A DNA stretch of 62,492 nucleotides from Leptolinea sp. UBA5203 (GCA_002412765.1 DHVR01000027.1:1-62492); one strand, 5' to 3'; numbered from the stretch's first letter, positions 29,016 through 37,707 are shown. A program made the numbers and translations. The notes: a model not told the origin generated them from the sequence alone.

Positions 29016-29255
29016 ATGAACAAGGACATTTTTGAAGGAAAATGGAAACAAATGCGCGGAGAAGCAAAATCATGGTGGGGAAAACTAACCGACGATGATT
29101 TGGACCGCGTCGCTGGAAAAGCCGAAGTTCTGGCTGGTTTGCTGCAGGAAAAATATGGTTACACGCGCGAACATGCTGCAGATGAAATTGATAAGCATGT
29201 GACATCCTATGAAAGTGATATGAAGGCCAAAATTGTGGCCCAATCTGAGAAGTAA
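29016..29255 (+). CDS. CsbD-family stress-response protein
   Basis: The 79-residue protein has the CsbD pattern: an N-terminal start MNKDIFEGKWKQMRGEAK, then W-G-K-L-T-D-D-D, then a region with G-x-x-x-x-L-x-G-x-L-Q-x-x-Y-G-Y. CsbD-like proteins are small, charged, helical and often induced by general stress; their biochemical role is unsettled. An AGGA site lies 6 nt before the ATG. Together with the CBS protein just downstream this looks like a small stress-related set. Confidence 0.85.
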   Translation: MNKDIFEGKWKQMRGEAKSWWGKLTDDDLDRVAGKAEVLAGLLQEKYGYTREHAADEIDKHVTSYESDMKAKIVAQSEK

Positions 29256-29362
29256 TTCTCCTTAACAAAACTATTTTCATTCCGGATTGAGATCAACCGT
29301 CTCATCCTCTTATTGAATAAGGAAAGAAAATAAAATCATCTTGCTTTTATAAGGATGTGCCC

Positions 29363-29797
29363 ATGAAGAAATGCAGCGATGTGATGACCAAAAAACCTGT
29401 TTGTTGTTTACCAGGGGATTCTGTTTCAAAAGCAGCCCAATGGATGAACAAAGAAAATGTCGGCTCAATCCCTGTGATTGAAAACCAGGAGACCGGTAAA
29501 TTATTGGGGATCGTAACAGATCGTGATCTGGCAATAAAGGTTATTGCTAATGAACGGGATGCAAAAACCACAAAAGTTGCCGATGTGATGACCGAAAAAG
29601 TGATCAGCTGCCATATGGATGAAGATATTAAGAAGGCCCTGGATGCCATGGCCAAACACCAGCTAAGGCGCATGCCAGTCGTGGACAACGACTTAAAAAT
29701 CGTCGGCATCATCTCTCAAGCAGATGTGGCAACCCGAATCAACAAACCGGAAGAAACCGCATCTATGGTGAAGGATATCTCTCAACCCATGAATTAA
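29363..29797 (+). CDS. Protein with tandem CBS domains
   Basis: About 144 residues from ATG 29363, chosen because AAGGA (29351-29355) sits 7 nt upstream; a GTG at 29357 is less well placed. The protein is just two CBS motifs. The first is around VMTKKPVCCLPGDS with GIVTDRDLAIKVI, the second around VMTEKVISCHMDED with GIISQADVATRI. CBS pairs (Bateman module) bind adenosine nucleotides and act as sensors. Stand-alone versions are common in stress-related loci. The partner is not evident from the sequence. Confidence 0.9.
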   Translation: MKKCSDVMTKKPVCCLPGDSVSKAAQWMNKENVGSIPVIENQETGKLLGIVTDRDLAIKVIANERDAKTTKVADVMTEKVISCHMDEDIKKALDAMAKHQLRRMPVVDNDLKIVGIISQADVATRINKPEETASMVKDISQPMN

Positions 29798-29867
29798 CCT
29801 GATCAGCGATTAGCATGCTCAAGGTAACTAAATACCCCTTGTACAATGAAGATAAAATCTTAAACAA

Positions 29868-29899
29868 ACCACATAGGATTCAAACCCTGTGTGGTTTTT
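29868..29899 (+). terminator. Terminator after the CBS-domain gene
   Basis: ACCACATAGG (29868-29877) pairs with CCTGTGTGGT (29886-29895), with one G-T pair, and is followed by a run of T. It lies about 70 nt past the CBS gene stop. Confidence 0.8.
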
Positions 29900-29983
29900 C
29901 CTAATCAAGTGAGCTCCAGAAAAGTAGTTTTTATTCAAATCGTCCCCGAATGGAGTACACTTAACCATCGGAGAAAATACATA

Positions 29984-30178
29984 ATGACTGTACCTATACG
30001 CAAAGAAATTCAACCCGGTATGCGGGTGATGATTGTTGAAAAACAAAATCAGCGCAGTGGGCAATTGACCGAAGGCATCGTGATGAATCTATTAACCAGC
30101 AGCCCCGCTCACCCACATGGGATCAAAGTACGTCTGGTGGATGGCAAGGTCGGACGAGTTCAATCCATCGTAAAGTAA
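29984..30178 (+). CDS. YwbE-family small protein
   Basis: 64 residues from ATG 29984, with GGAG 10 nt upstream; a longer in-frame start at 29891 lies inside the preceding terminator and is rejected. The sequence has the YwbE pattern: IQPGMRVMIVEKQNQRSG, then G-I-V, then T-S-S-P-x-H-P-H-G-I-K-V-R-L, and ends in G-R-V-Q. Proteins of this family are about 65 residues, predicted small beta-barrels, of unknown function. Confidence 0.85.
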   Translation: MTVPIRKEIQPGMRVMIVEKQNQRSGQLTEGIVMNLLTSSPAHPHGIKVRLVDGKVGRVQSIVK

Positions 30179-30247
30179 GGGCATGACTTCCCAAAATTTA
30201 AGTTCGCCTCTGTCAATCCTTCTCGGAAATACCCAAACAGAATACAA

Positions 30248-30253
30248 TATAAT
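30248..30253 (+). promoter_or_regulatory. -10 element ahead of the pepD-like gene
   Basis: A perfect TATAAT lies at 30248-30253. I see no good -35 at 17 nt. It places the transcript start near 30260, compatible with translation starting at about 30311. Confidence 0.4.
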
Positions 30254-30310
30254 GAAGAAGAAATTATTCACTGACTAAGTATTTGTATCTGGTTCGAGGA
30301 GGCTCTTACG

Positions 30311-31741
30311 ATATTCGACTTACAAAAATCCTACTGTTATTTCTTTAATGAAATATGCAAAATCCCGCATGGTTCCAAAAATGAAATGCAATTAAGCCAT
30401 TGGCTGGTCCAATTTGCTCAGGACCGTGGACTGGCGTATTTTCAAGACAACCTGTTTAATGTCATCATTTATAAACCGGCCAGTCCCGGATATGAAGATC
30501 ATCCCGCGTTGCTCATTCAAGCGCACATGGATATGGTCTGCGAGAAAGCCCCCGAAAGCACCCATAACTTCGAAACAGATCCTTTGGAGTTATATGTAGA
30601 GGGAGATCACCTGCGCGCCAAAGGCACCACCCTGGGTGCGGATGACGGCATGGGTTGCGCTTACATGCTGGCTTTTCTGGATGACAAAACCCTGGCTCAT
30701 CCCGCACTGGAATGCTGCTTCACCACACAAGAAGAAGTGGGCATGGACGGCGCATTAAATCTAAAACCGGAATACTTCAAAGCCCGTCAGATGATCAACC
30801 TGGATGGCGCCGGGGAATACAAAACTTACATGAGCATGGGCGGCGGAAAAAGAATCGCCCTTAGGAAAGACATAGCCTTTGAGCCTGTGGATGAATCCGC
30901 TTATCGTTTAAAAGTGGATGGCTTGCTGGGTGGACATTCCGGCGGGATGATCGACAAAGAACGAGCCAATGCCAACAAATTGGTCGCCAGAGTATTGTAT
31001 CACCTGCTGCTCAAAGGCATTCCCCTGCAGTTAGTCCAAATGGATGGGGGCACAAAACTCAACGTCATTACTTCCCTGGCCGAAGCGGTTTTCATCAGCA
31101 ATGTAGAGTTCTCCGATCTCCAGGCATTTGTATCTGCCTGCGCCAAGGATATCGCTCTGGAATATGAATTCAGTGATCCTGGCATCCACATCGTCCTCAG
31201 TGAAGAACCCCAAGCAAAACAAGCCATGTCCGCCAAACTCAGCAAGCAAGTCATTGAGCTGCTCTATTTATTGCCCTACGGGATGAAAGCCAAGAGCATG
31301 GTGTTAGAAAATCTCCCCATTGCTTCTGTCAATTTGGGGATTGTCGCCACACACGAGGATCATATCGAGTTTGCCTTATCTATGCGCAGCGCACTGGATT
31401 CATGGATTTTAGAATTGCAAAATGAAGTAATCTTGCTGGCTAAACTATTTGAAGCGAGCTATGAATTAAGTGATTCTTATCCCGGCTGGCGTTATGAGAA
31501 AGTCTCCCCCCTGCGTGAAAAGATGTGTCTGGTTTTCGAGGAAGTTTATCAGCAACCTTTAGCCTGTCTGGCAGGCCACGGCGGCAATGAGTGCGGTGTC
31601 TTTAAGAAAATGCATCCGGATATGGATATCGTTACCTCCGGTGCAATATATGGCCTGATCCACACCCCGGATGAATTTTTGGACTTGGCATCCTTTGATC
31701 GCACATACCATTTCCTAACCACCTTCTTATCGCGACTCTAA
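30311..31741 (+). CDS. pepD: Aminoacyl-histidine dipeptidase (PepD-type, M20 peptidase)
   Basis: The first ATG (30386) would cut off conserved sequence. The frame is open back to 30275 and encodes SYCYFFNEICKIPHGSKNE, which matches the usual N-terminus of this family, but no ATG, GTG or TTG occurs there. GGAGG (about 30298-30302) sits 8 nt before ATA at 30311, so I infer a rare ATA (or nearby ACG) start, giving about 476 residues, the family's usual size. M20 metal ligands are visible: AHMDMV, GADDGMG and TTQEEVGMDGA. The C-terminal GHGGNECG segment is also typical. The enzyme is a cytosolic zinc dipeptidase that splits Xaa-His and other dipeptides. It is monocistronic. Confidence 0.88.
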   Translation: MFDLQKSYCYFFNEICKIPHGSKNEMQLSHWLVQFAQDRGLAYFQDNLFNVIIYKPASPGYEDHPALLIQAHMDMVCEKAPESTHNFETDPLELYVEGDHLRAKGTTLGADDGMGCAYMLAFLDDKTLAHPALECCFTTQEEVGMDGALNLKPEYFKARQMINLDGAGEYKTYMSMGGGKRIALRKDIAFEPVDESAYRLKVDGLLGGHSGGMIDKERANANKLVARVLYHLLLKGIPLQLVQMDGGTKLNVITSLAEAVFISNVEFSDLQAFVSACAKDIALEYEFSDPGIHIVLSEEPQAKQAMSAKLSKQVIELLYLLPYGMKAKSMVLENLPIASVNLGIVATHEDHIEFALSMRSALDSWILELQNEVILLAKLFEASYELSDSYPGWRYEKVSPLREKMCLVFEEVYQQPLACLAGHGGNECGVFKKMHPDMDIVTSGAIYGLIHTPDEFLDLASFDRTYHFLTTFLSRL

Positions 31742-31763
31742 GTTCTTTCAGTAATACATAATA

Positions 31764-31819
31764 GGACTGTCTACTATATAGCAGCAATTCATGAATTGCC
31801 GCTACATAGTAGACAGTCC
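31764..31819. repeat. 56-nt palindrome (REP/MITE-like hairpin)
   Basis: Two 28-nt arms meet at 31791/31792 and are complementary except for two positions. The mismatches are A-C on the plus strand and G-T on the minus strand, so a minus-strand RNA would pair throughout. There is no T-run on either side, so it is not a standard terminator. Confidence 0.7.
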
Positions 31820-31900
31820 CAGCATTAAATTTACTTATGTATAAGATCTATTCAAGGTATTTTCTATCGAGATAATACAACTTCCCCATACAAAGACCGT

Positions 31901-31938
31901 CCTCCCCTAAAATCCGCTTTTCAGGATTTTGGGGGAGG
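31901..31938. repeat. GC-edged hairpin with 15-bp arms
   Basis: CCTCCCCTAAAATCC (31901-31915) pairs with GGATTTTGGGGGAGG (31924-31938), with one wobble pair, and a G-run follows at 31944-31952. No T-run is present. With the palindrome at 31764 it fills the 301-nt gap between the convergent pepD and lyase genes. It may be a dispersed short palindromic repeat or a bidirectional transcription stop. Confidence 0.6.
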
Positions 31939-32042
31939 ATGAGAGGGGGGGGTGGTTTTGCCTAGTTTCTTACGATTCTATTTATTGGCCAATTTCTTTA
32001 TATAATGCAAATTATAGGACCCAAAAAAGATAAACACAGGTA

Positions 32043-32948
32043 CTACCATTCAACTTTGGGACCTTTGAATTTTCTGAAATCCCCGGTAAACTCACCTTCC
32101 AAATCCAGCCATTCCTGTGGCTTAAAAAATGGCATACCACTGTGACCAGGAACACCATAAGGGGTCTGCGCATTGGAGTAGTTGATGCTCATATCAGCAA
32201 AGTTTTTCTTGCCATATTCCAGCATACCCGCCATGGCTGCCTTCATCAGATAATGCACAGTGATCATATTAAAACCCAGGTCGAAGACATCTTGGGTGGC
32301 AATCGGGGGAAGGTTCATCTTGGCATTCAAGTCGGCATACAACTTGATGCCGGGAACGCGATCCGCAATAGTTTTGGCATCTTTTAGATTATCAATGCCG
32401 ATGATGACGGTCATATCCGCACCCAATTCCAGTGATCCTAAACAACGGGCGATGCCCTCTTCGATATCATCTGCGGGGTTGACGTTGGTACGCGCGATGA
32501 ACATACAATCGCTGCCTTCAAGGGCAGAGACAGCCGCTTTCACTTTGGCAAAATAATCATTGCGTGAGAGTAAATTGCCCACCACAATTTCGCGAGCAAA
32601 ACCTGGACTGGCTTCATCTTCCATTAAGACAGCCGAAGCACCGGCTTTAGCCATACGCTCACAGGTGCGGTAGACATTCAATGGGCCGCCGAAACCATCC
32701 TCAATATCCACAGCTAATGGCAGGGGGGAAACATCGGTAATACGGGTGACTGCCCAGATCAATTCATCCAGGGAGAGCACACCAATATCGGGCAGGCCAT
32801 TCATAGCCATGGATAATTCAGCCCCGCTCAATAACATGGCCTTAAAACCGGAAATTTCAACCGCGCGTGCTGAAGCACAATCATAGACACAGGGAGCAAA
32901 TACTTTCTCTTTTGCAAGTAAGTCTTTCAAGGTCTGCTTATTCTTCAT
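32043..32948 (-). CDS. Isocitrate lyase / PEP mutase superfamily lyase
   Basis: 301 residues from ATG 32948; a longer in-frame start at 33047 lies in a terminator hairpin and is rejected. The protein is an (alpha/beta)8 lyase of the isocitrate lyase/PEP mutase group. It has FAPCVYDCASARAVE near the N-terminus, the metal-binding VDIEDGFGG, and the loop MEDEASPGF. It lacks the KKCGH motif of true isocitrate lyase. Members include 2-methylisocitrate lyase, dimethylmalate lyase and oxaloacetate decarboxylase; I cannot tell which. It follows oppA across a terminator. In context it may cleave a 2-hydroxy- or 2-oxo-acid made by the island's enzymes. Confidence 0.85.
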   Translation of the reverse strand: MKNKQTLKDLLAKEKVFAPCVYDCASARAVEISGFKAMLLSGAELSMAMNGLPDIGVLSLDELIWAVTRITDVSPLPLAVDIEDGFGGPLNVYRTCERMAKAGASAVLMEDEASPGFAREIVVGNLLSRNDYFAKVKAAVSALEGSDCMFIARTNVNPADDIEEGIARCLGSLELGADMTVIIGIDNLKDAKTIADRVPGIKLYADLNAKMNLPPIATQDVFDLGFNMITVHYLMKAAMAGMLEYGKKNFADMSINYSNAQTPYGVPGHSGMPFFKPQEWLDLEGEFTGDFRKFKGPKVEW

Positions 32949-32998
32949 ATCAATAACACTCCTTTCTGATGGTAATACCATTATCGCATTTAACAAAC

Positions 32999-33040
32999 AA
33001 GGAGTCCAAGTTGGATTTTGGCCAGTGACTTGGACTCCTT
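32999..33040 (-). terminator. Hairpin terminator between oppA and the lyase gene
   Basis: A perfect 13-bp stem, AAGGAGTCCAAGT with ACTTGGACTCCTT, has a 16-nt loop. In the minus direction it is followed by GTTTGTT, a weak T-tract. It lies 41 nt past the oppA stop, so it probably attenuates or stops oppA transcription before the lyase gene. Confidence 0.65.
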
Positions 33041-33080
33041 CCTTCAAAAATCCGTACCTCTGCCTGATGGCAGACTTAAC

Positions 33081-34799
33081 TTAATCTTCCATGGTTACGA
33101 AACGATAGTTCCAGGTCAAACCAGTGTTACGAACTTCCAGACCATGTACTTTAGGATTGATCAACATACCTAAACCATTTTGTACGACCGGGAAGACACC
33201 TACTTGCTCTTCCAATAAAATCTGCTCTGCGCGTTTCAGACTATCCCAGCGGGTTTCCAGATCATTCAGCATTTCAGGAGTACGAGCACCGGTGATGATG
33301 GAATCGTATTCGCCATTCTGGAATTTGCCACGGTTATAAGAAGCGTCGGAGCCTAAGAGTTCCAGGAATGCCATCGGGTCTTTGTAGTCAGGACCCCAGC
33401 GGAATTGATAGATGTCGAAGTTGCCGGCGATGGATTCGGTGTTGGCTGAACCTTTAGGCATGCTGGTTAATTCAACTGTCAAACCGGGGAGGTTCTTTTC
33501 CCATTCGGAGGCGATAAATTCAGCCATACCTACTGAGACATCATCATCCCAGTAAAGGTAATTCAGGGTGATCGCATCGGTACCCAATTCTTCCAAACCC
33601 GCGGTCCAGGCAGCCTGTGCGCCAGCAACATCATAAGAAAGATAGGTGCCGGTTGTCTCACGCATCTGTTTGCCATCAGGGCCAAAGGCAAGTTTGTAAC
33701 CTACGATATAGTCGGCAGCTTGGGCACCATTATTCATGACCTGGCCAGCCACAGCTTCTTTATCAAAAGAGGTTGCCAGGGCTTTGCGGATGTTCAGGTT
33801 CTGCAAAGCTTCATTGGTGAAGTTAGGGACCAACCACCACATGTGAACTTCCAAAGCCTTGGTGAAACGAGGATCATCAGCATATTGATCGATCAAGGAA
33901 CCAGCAATTTCTGCCCAATCCAATTCACCATTCTCGAACATCAGGGAAGCGGTTTGGGAGTCTTTCACAATCTTCCAGTTGATTTCATCGATATCGATAT
34001 TTTCTGCATTCCAGTAAGTGGGGTTTTTCTCAACACTAATATTGGTTGCATAGTCCCAATAGGTCCACAAGAATGGTCCATTGGAGATCATGAAAGCTGG
34101 GTTCATACCATACTTGACACCAGATTTCTTGAAGAATGCTTCATTGAGGGGCAGGAATGCGGGGCGAATTAAGGTTGCCAGGAAATAAGGAACGGGAGCA
34201 ACAATCTCAACCTGGAGGGTTTTATCATCAATTGCTGTGACGCCCAATTCTTCAGGAGCCAATTCACCTTTGACGATAGCGGCAGCGTTTTTGATACCTG
34301 CAGCGGCAGCTTCATTGCGGTTCGGGGCGGCAGTCTTGGGGTCAACCAAACGGCGCCATGAGAACACGAAATCATTAGCTGTTACAGGATCGCCATTACT
34401 CCAGAAAGCATCCCGAATCGTGAAGGTGTAAACCAAACCATCCTCAGATACGGTGTAGCTTTCGGCCATGAGGGGATCCACTTCGCCGTCTGCGGTCAAA
34501 GTATATAGACCATCAAGAAGCGCAGTTACCAACTCATTGGACATGCCATCATTGATGCGGTGCTGATCGGTAGCTTGAAGCTCGATCAACTTGGCAATAT
34601 TGAGGACATGCTTGCCATCCGTTGTCGTTTCAGCAGTTGCAACTTCAGCCGTTGCTTCAGGAGCCGCAGGGGCGACAGCAGCAGGAGCTTCGGCAGCAGG
34701 TGCTTCAACAGCAGGAGCTGCAGGAGCACAACCTGCAAAGGCACCCAGAGCCATTGTAAATACAATTACTAAAGAAATAATTTTATAGAACTTCATCAT
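33081..34799 (-). CDS. oppA: Oligopeptide-type ABC transporter substrate-binding lipoprotein
   Basis: 572 residues. AGGAG lies 9 nt before ATG 34799. The N-terminus has a lipoprotein signal ending GAFAGC, with lipid attachment expected at Cys24, followed by an Ala/Pro/Glu-rich tether (about 25-60). The rest is an SBP family 5 (OppA/DppA) fold with the typical YTVSEDGLVYTFTIRDAFWSNGDPVTA-type region (residues about 110-140). It captures the substrate outside the membrane for OppBCDF. Family 5 proteins bind peptides but also oligosaccharides, opines or nickel chelates. Here the sugar-acid neighbours make a non-peptide ligand possible. It has its own strong promoter and operator. Confidence 0.92.
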   Translation of the reverse strand: MMKFYKIISLVIVFTMALGAFAGCAPAAPAVEAPAAEAPAAVAPAAPEATAEVATAETTTDGKHVLNIAKLIELQATDQHRINDGMSNELVTALLDGLYTLTADGEVDPLMAESYTVSEDGLVYTFTIRDAFWSNGDPVTANDFVFSWRRLVDPKTAAPNRNEAAAAGIKNAAAIVKGELAPEELGVTAIDDKTLQVEIVAPVPYFLATLIRPAFLPLNEAFFKKSGVKYGMNPAFMISNGPFLWTYWDYATNISVEKNPTYWNAENIDIDEINWKIVKDSQTASLMFENGELDWAEIAGSLIDQYADDPRFTKALEVHMWWLVPNFTNEALQNLNIRKALATSFDKEAVAGQVMNNGAQAADYIVGYKLAFGPDGKQMRETTGTYLSYDVAGAQAAWTAGLEELGTDAITLNYLYWDDDVSVGMAEFIASEWEKNLPGLTVELTSMPKGSANTESIAGNFDIYQFRWGPDYKDPMAFLELLGSDASYNRGKFQNGEYDSIITGARTPEMLNDLETRWDSLKRAEQILLEEQVGVFPVVQNGLGMLINPKVHGLEVRNTGLTWNYRFVTMED

Positions 34800-34924
34800 T
34801 GTAACTTTCTCCTTCTCTCTATTTCTAGTTAGGTCAATACCGTTTTGAGTTTAAGAATGTCTAACTACATTAATTTGAATGGTAAAACAATGACACCGTA
34901 TTTTGGTCGAAACAAATATATCTG

Positions 34925-34934
34925 TTGTATACAT
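34925..34934. promoter_or_regulatory. GntR-type operator candidate downstream of the oppA promoter
   Basis: TTGTATACAT matches the palindrome TTGTATACAA found at the regulator's own promoter, with one change. It lies at about +3 to +12 of the predicted oppA transcript, a position that fits repression. Confidence 0.55.
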
Positions 34935-34943
34935 CTTACGATC

Positions 34944-34972
34944 ATTATATAGTTCTGATTTGTGAATGTCAA
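34944..34972 (-). promoter_or_regulatory. Consensus sigma70 promoter of oppA
   Basis: On the minus strand TTGACA (34967-34972) and TATAAT (34944-34949) are separated by exactly 17 nt, a perfect consensus. The start is expected near 34937, with a leader of about 140 nt. Such a strong promoter normally needs a repressor, and the operator-like palindrome lies just downstream. Confidence 0.8.
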
Positions 34973-35695
34973 CCCTGTCTTTTTTACCAATCCGATCTGA
35001 GGGGCTGAGGATTTTCTTAACTCGCTGGATAGGAAATACTGGCTGCCAGGGTAGAGACCATGGCCAAATATTGTAATAGGATTCGAGTCTCATTGCTGAA
35101 TAAGCTCATAAATAACTTATCCATCCATTTAAGAAAGTTTAATAATTGTGTTTTATGCTTTCATCAAAATTCATTCACCCGTCACAGAACAGGCATCAGA
35201 TCCTTTCTAACAACCATTTTTGACCCAATAACTCACATATTTTTCTCTAAAATCAAGAAAAGGCAGCTATTAAGACCCTCTTCCAAGTTAATAACCCTAT
35301 AGCGTATCTCTACTCATCGCCAACAACTGGACAAGGCAGGCCAGCTGGATAAATTCATTTGTAACTTTCATTCAGCCAAATTTCTTGTCATGGCCAATAC
35401 AAGGTAAGGTTTTAGAGACAGGTTAAGCCCATGTTTTCTTCTCACCTCCATGACCTCAGACTCCTGATCTTGTGCGGAAAGACCAGGAAAAACCCTTCAG
35501 TAAGGTGGAATGATAAGTTCTTTTACAATCCGCTCCAATCCTTCTCGTATCCAGAAACCTTATTTGTCGAACAATTGCTCCATCATGTATACATACTGCA
35601 TTCTTTAGATAAAGAATGTGGATACAGTCCCGGCATTGGTCCAGCTTTGGTTTTAATTCAGGATCACCATCCAATCCGTCATTGGTTAAGCTCTA
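34973..35695. other. Long non-coding gap between oppF and oppA
   Basis: About 720 nt without a gene I can support. It contains a second operator-like palindrome ATGTATACAT (35585-35594) and a hairpin CATTCTTT-AGAT-AAAGAATG (35599-35618), which may end or process the oppF transcript but has no T-run. Open frames here show no family resemblance. Confidence 0.4.
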
Positions 35696-36622
35696 CTACC
35701 TGCTCCACTTGGCAAATTCTTCATCCGTGGCCGTGATTTGATGGGTGGCGCTCAGCGCGTGCAGCGTGCCCTTGGAGTAATCAATGCCCATCTCTATCGG
35801 ATCATAATGGACCGAAGCTTTTTGGCGTACCAGCCGCGGGTTGGGTTCCAACACCGCGGATAACAAAGATTTGGTATAAGGATGAACAGGGTTCTGGAAA
35901 ATTTCATCCTTGGTGCCGGTCTCAACAATATGTCCATAATGCAGCACGCCAATGTGGCTGCTGATGTACTTCACCATCGAAAGATCATGGGCAATAAACA
36001 AATAGGTAATGCCAAGTTCCTCTTGCAGGTCTTTCATCAGGTTCACCACCTGCGCCTGGATGGATACATCCAGCGCGCTGATACATTCATCGGCGATGAT
36101 GAGCTGGGGCTGAATTATCAAGGCACGGGCAATACCAATCCGTTGGCGCTGTCCGCCGGAAAACTGATGCGGATAGCGGGTGGCATGTTCGCGGGAAAGG
36201 CCAACTTTTTCAAGGATGGCATATACTTTCTCTTCCCGTTCTGCTTTATTACTATAAAGATGAAAAATATCCAGGCCCTGGGCAATAATATCAATGACCT
36301 TTTTGCGTGGATTCAAGCAGGACATGGGATCCTGAAAGATCATTTGCATGTTGGTACGCAGGTGATTGCGGTGATCCTTGTCCAAAGTCCCAGTGATCGT
36401 CTTGCCGTCAAAAATCACTTCCCCATCGTTTGGATCATACAGGCGAATGATGGAGCGCCCAACGGTCGATTTTCCGCTGCCGCTCTCCCCCACCAGCCCG
36501 TACGTTTCCCCGCGATAAATCTTGAACGAAACATCATCCACCGCCTTGACGGTATGAGTTCGGCTCATACGGAAATATTTCTTTAAATTTTTTACTTCCA
36601 GAATGACATCTTGGTTATCCAT
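35696..36622 (-). CDS. oppF: Oligopeptide-type ABC transporter ATP-binding protein OppF
   Basis: 308 residues. The Walker A is GESGSGKST, the Q-loop region is MIFQDPMSCLNPRKK, the ABC signature is FSGGQRQRIGIARAL and the Walker B is QLIIADECISALD. A His switch follows (FIAHDLSMVKY). The C-terminal part carries the oligopeptide-transporter extension (HPYTKSLLSAVLEPNP). It powers import together with OppD at the inner face of the membrane. It begins 1 nt after oppD, last in the oppBCDF run. Confidence 0.95.
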   Translation of the reverse strand: MDNQDVILEVKNLKKYFRMSRTHTVKAVDDVSFKIYRGETYGLVGESGSGKSTVGRSIIRLYDPNDGEVIFDGKTITGTLDKDHRNHLRTNMQMIFQDPMSCLNPRKKVIDIIAQGLDIFHLYSNKAEREEKVYAILEKVGLSREHATRYPHQFSGGQRQRIGIARALIIQPQLIIADECISALDVSIQAQVVNLMKDLQEELGITYLFIAHDLSMVKYISSHIGVLHYGHIVETGTKDEIFQNPVHPYTKSLLSAVLEPNPRLVRQKASVHYDPIEMGIDYSKGTLHALSATHQITATDEEFAKWSR

Positions 36623-36623
36623 C

Positions 36624-37694
36624 TCAGCCTTCCTCCTGAATCATCCGATTAATTTTAATTCTTAAGGATTCAGGCATTTCTACTTTGGGCGCATCTGGAT
36701 GACACAACCAGGAAGCCACCTTATGCGTGCCGCCAACATCAAACAAGGGAGGTTCTTCTTCGAAATCGATTTTTAGCGCATATGGATTTCTTGGTGCAAA
36801 GGGATCACCCTTGATCTTGTGAAGCAAGTTGACCGGATTGCCGGGAATGGCGAACAAGCGGTCACTATCCGTAGAGAGATCCGGCAGGGAGGAAAGCAAG
36901 CCCCAGGTGTAGGGATGACGCGGATCATAATAAATCTCTTCAATACTGCCGGTTTCTATTATGCGTCCTGCGTACATCACACACACAAAATCCGCGACCT
37001 TGGCAACCACCCCCAAATCATGGGTAATATAAATCACGGTCAGGTTTTTCTCAGCCTGCAACTTTTTGATCAGCTCCAGGAATTTCCACTGGATAGTCAC
37101 ATCCAGCGCGGTCGTAGGTTCGTCACAAATCAAGATGTCCGGATCACAGGCCAGGGCGATGGCAATCACCACACGCTGGCGCATTCCGCCGGACAATTGA
37201 TGCGGGTATTGTTTGAAACGTTTTTCGGGGTTTTCAATCCCTACCTCATCCAGAAGTTTGATGGCTCTTTGTTTGGCTTCCTTCAGTGAAATCTTGTAAT
37301 GCTCGCGCATACCTTCCATGATCTGCTTGCCAACGATAACGGTTGGGTTCAAAGAGGTCATCGGGTCCTGAAAGACCATGGCGATATGTTTGCCGCATAT
37401 TTTACTGCGAACTTCCCGCTCCGACATTTTGGTAATATCCACGGTGACCTTTTCACCAGCCTCGTTGGTATAGGTATAGAAAATCTCACCGCCGTCGATA
37501 TGCTGATTGTTACTCATGATACCCATCACAGCTTTGACCGTAACGGTTTTTCCGCTGCCACTCTCCCCAACAATAGCCAGCGTCTCTCCTTTGAAGACAT
37601 CGAAACGCATGCCGCAAATTGCGTTTACTGTGCCATTGGCGGTATCAAAGGAGATTAACAAGTCCCGAATCGATAATACTCTTTCCTTTTCCAT
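36624..37694 (-). CDS. oppD: Oligopeptide-type ABC transporter ATP-binding protein OppD
   Basis: 356 residues. Walker A GESGSGKTVT, Q-loop region MVFQDPMTSLNPT, signature LSGGMRQRVVIAIAL, Walker B ILICDEPTTALDVT and His switch YITHDLGVVAK are all intact. The C-terminal segment HPYTWGLLSSLPDL plus a region with Pro and Cys (WLCHPDAPKVE) is the usual OppD/DppD tail. It pairs with OppF as the ATPase dimer. The gene lies 13 nt after oppC. Confidence 0.95.
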   Translation of the reverse strand: MEKERVLSIRDLLISFDTANGTVNAICGMRFDVFKGETLAIVGESGSGKTVTVKAVMGIMSNNQHIDGGEIFYTYTNEAGEKVTVDITKMSEREVRSKICGKHIAMVFQDPMTSLNPTVIVGKQIMEGMREHYKISLKEAKQRAIKLLDEVGIENPEKRFKQYPHQLSGGMRQRVVIAIALACDPDILICDEPTTALDVTIQWKFLELIKKLQAEKNLTVIYITHDLGVVAKVADFVCVMYAGRIIETGSIEEIYYDPRHPYTWGLLSSLPDLSTDSDRLFAIPGNPVNLLHKIKGDPFAPRNPYALKIDFEEEPPLFDVGGTHKVASWLCHPDAPKVEMPESLRIKINRMIQEEG

Positions 37695-37707
37695 AAACTT
37701 GTTCTCC

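Noticed and set aside
31764..31938. Insertion sequence ends
   Set aside because: No transposase frame or target duplication is visible; the palindromes are close together with nothing between them.
35456..35674. 72-codon minus-strand frame after oppF
   Set aside because: There is no recognisable domain, poor codon use for this region and no clear ribosome site. It spans the hairpin and palindrome of the gap, so I treat it as non-coding.
36819..37289. Plus-strand frame opposite oppD
   Set aside because: The minus strand carries a complete ABC ATPase with all motifs, so the plus frame is a shadow.
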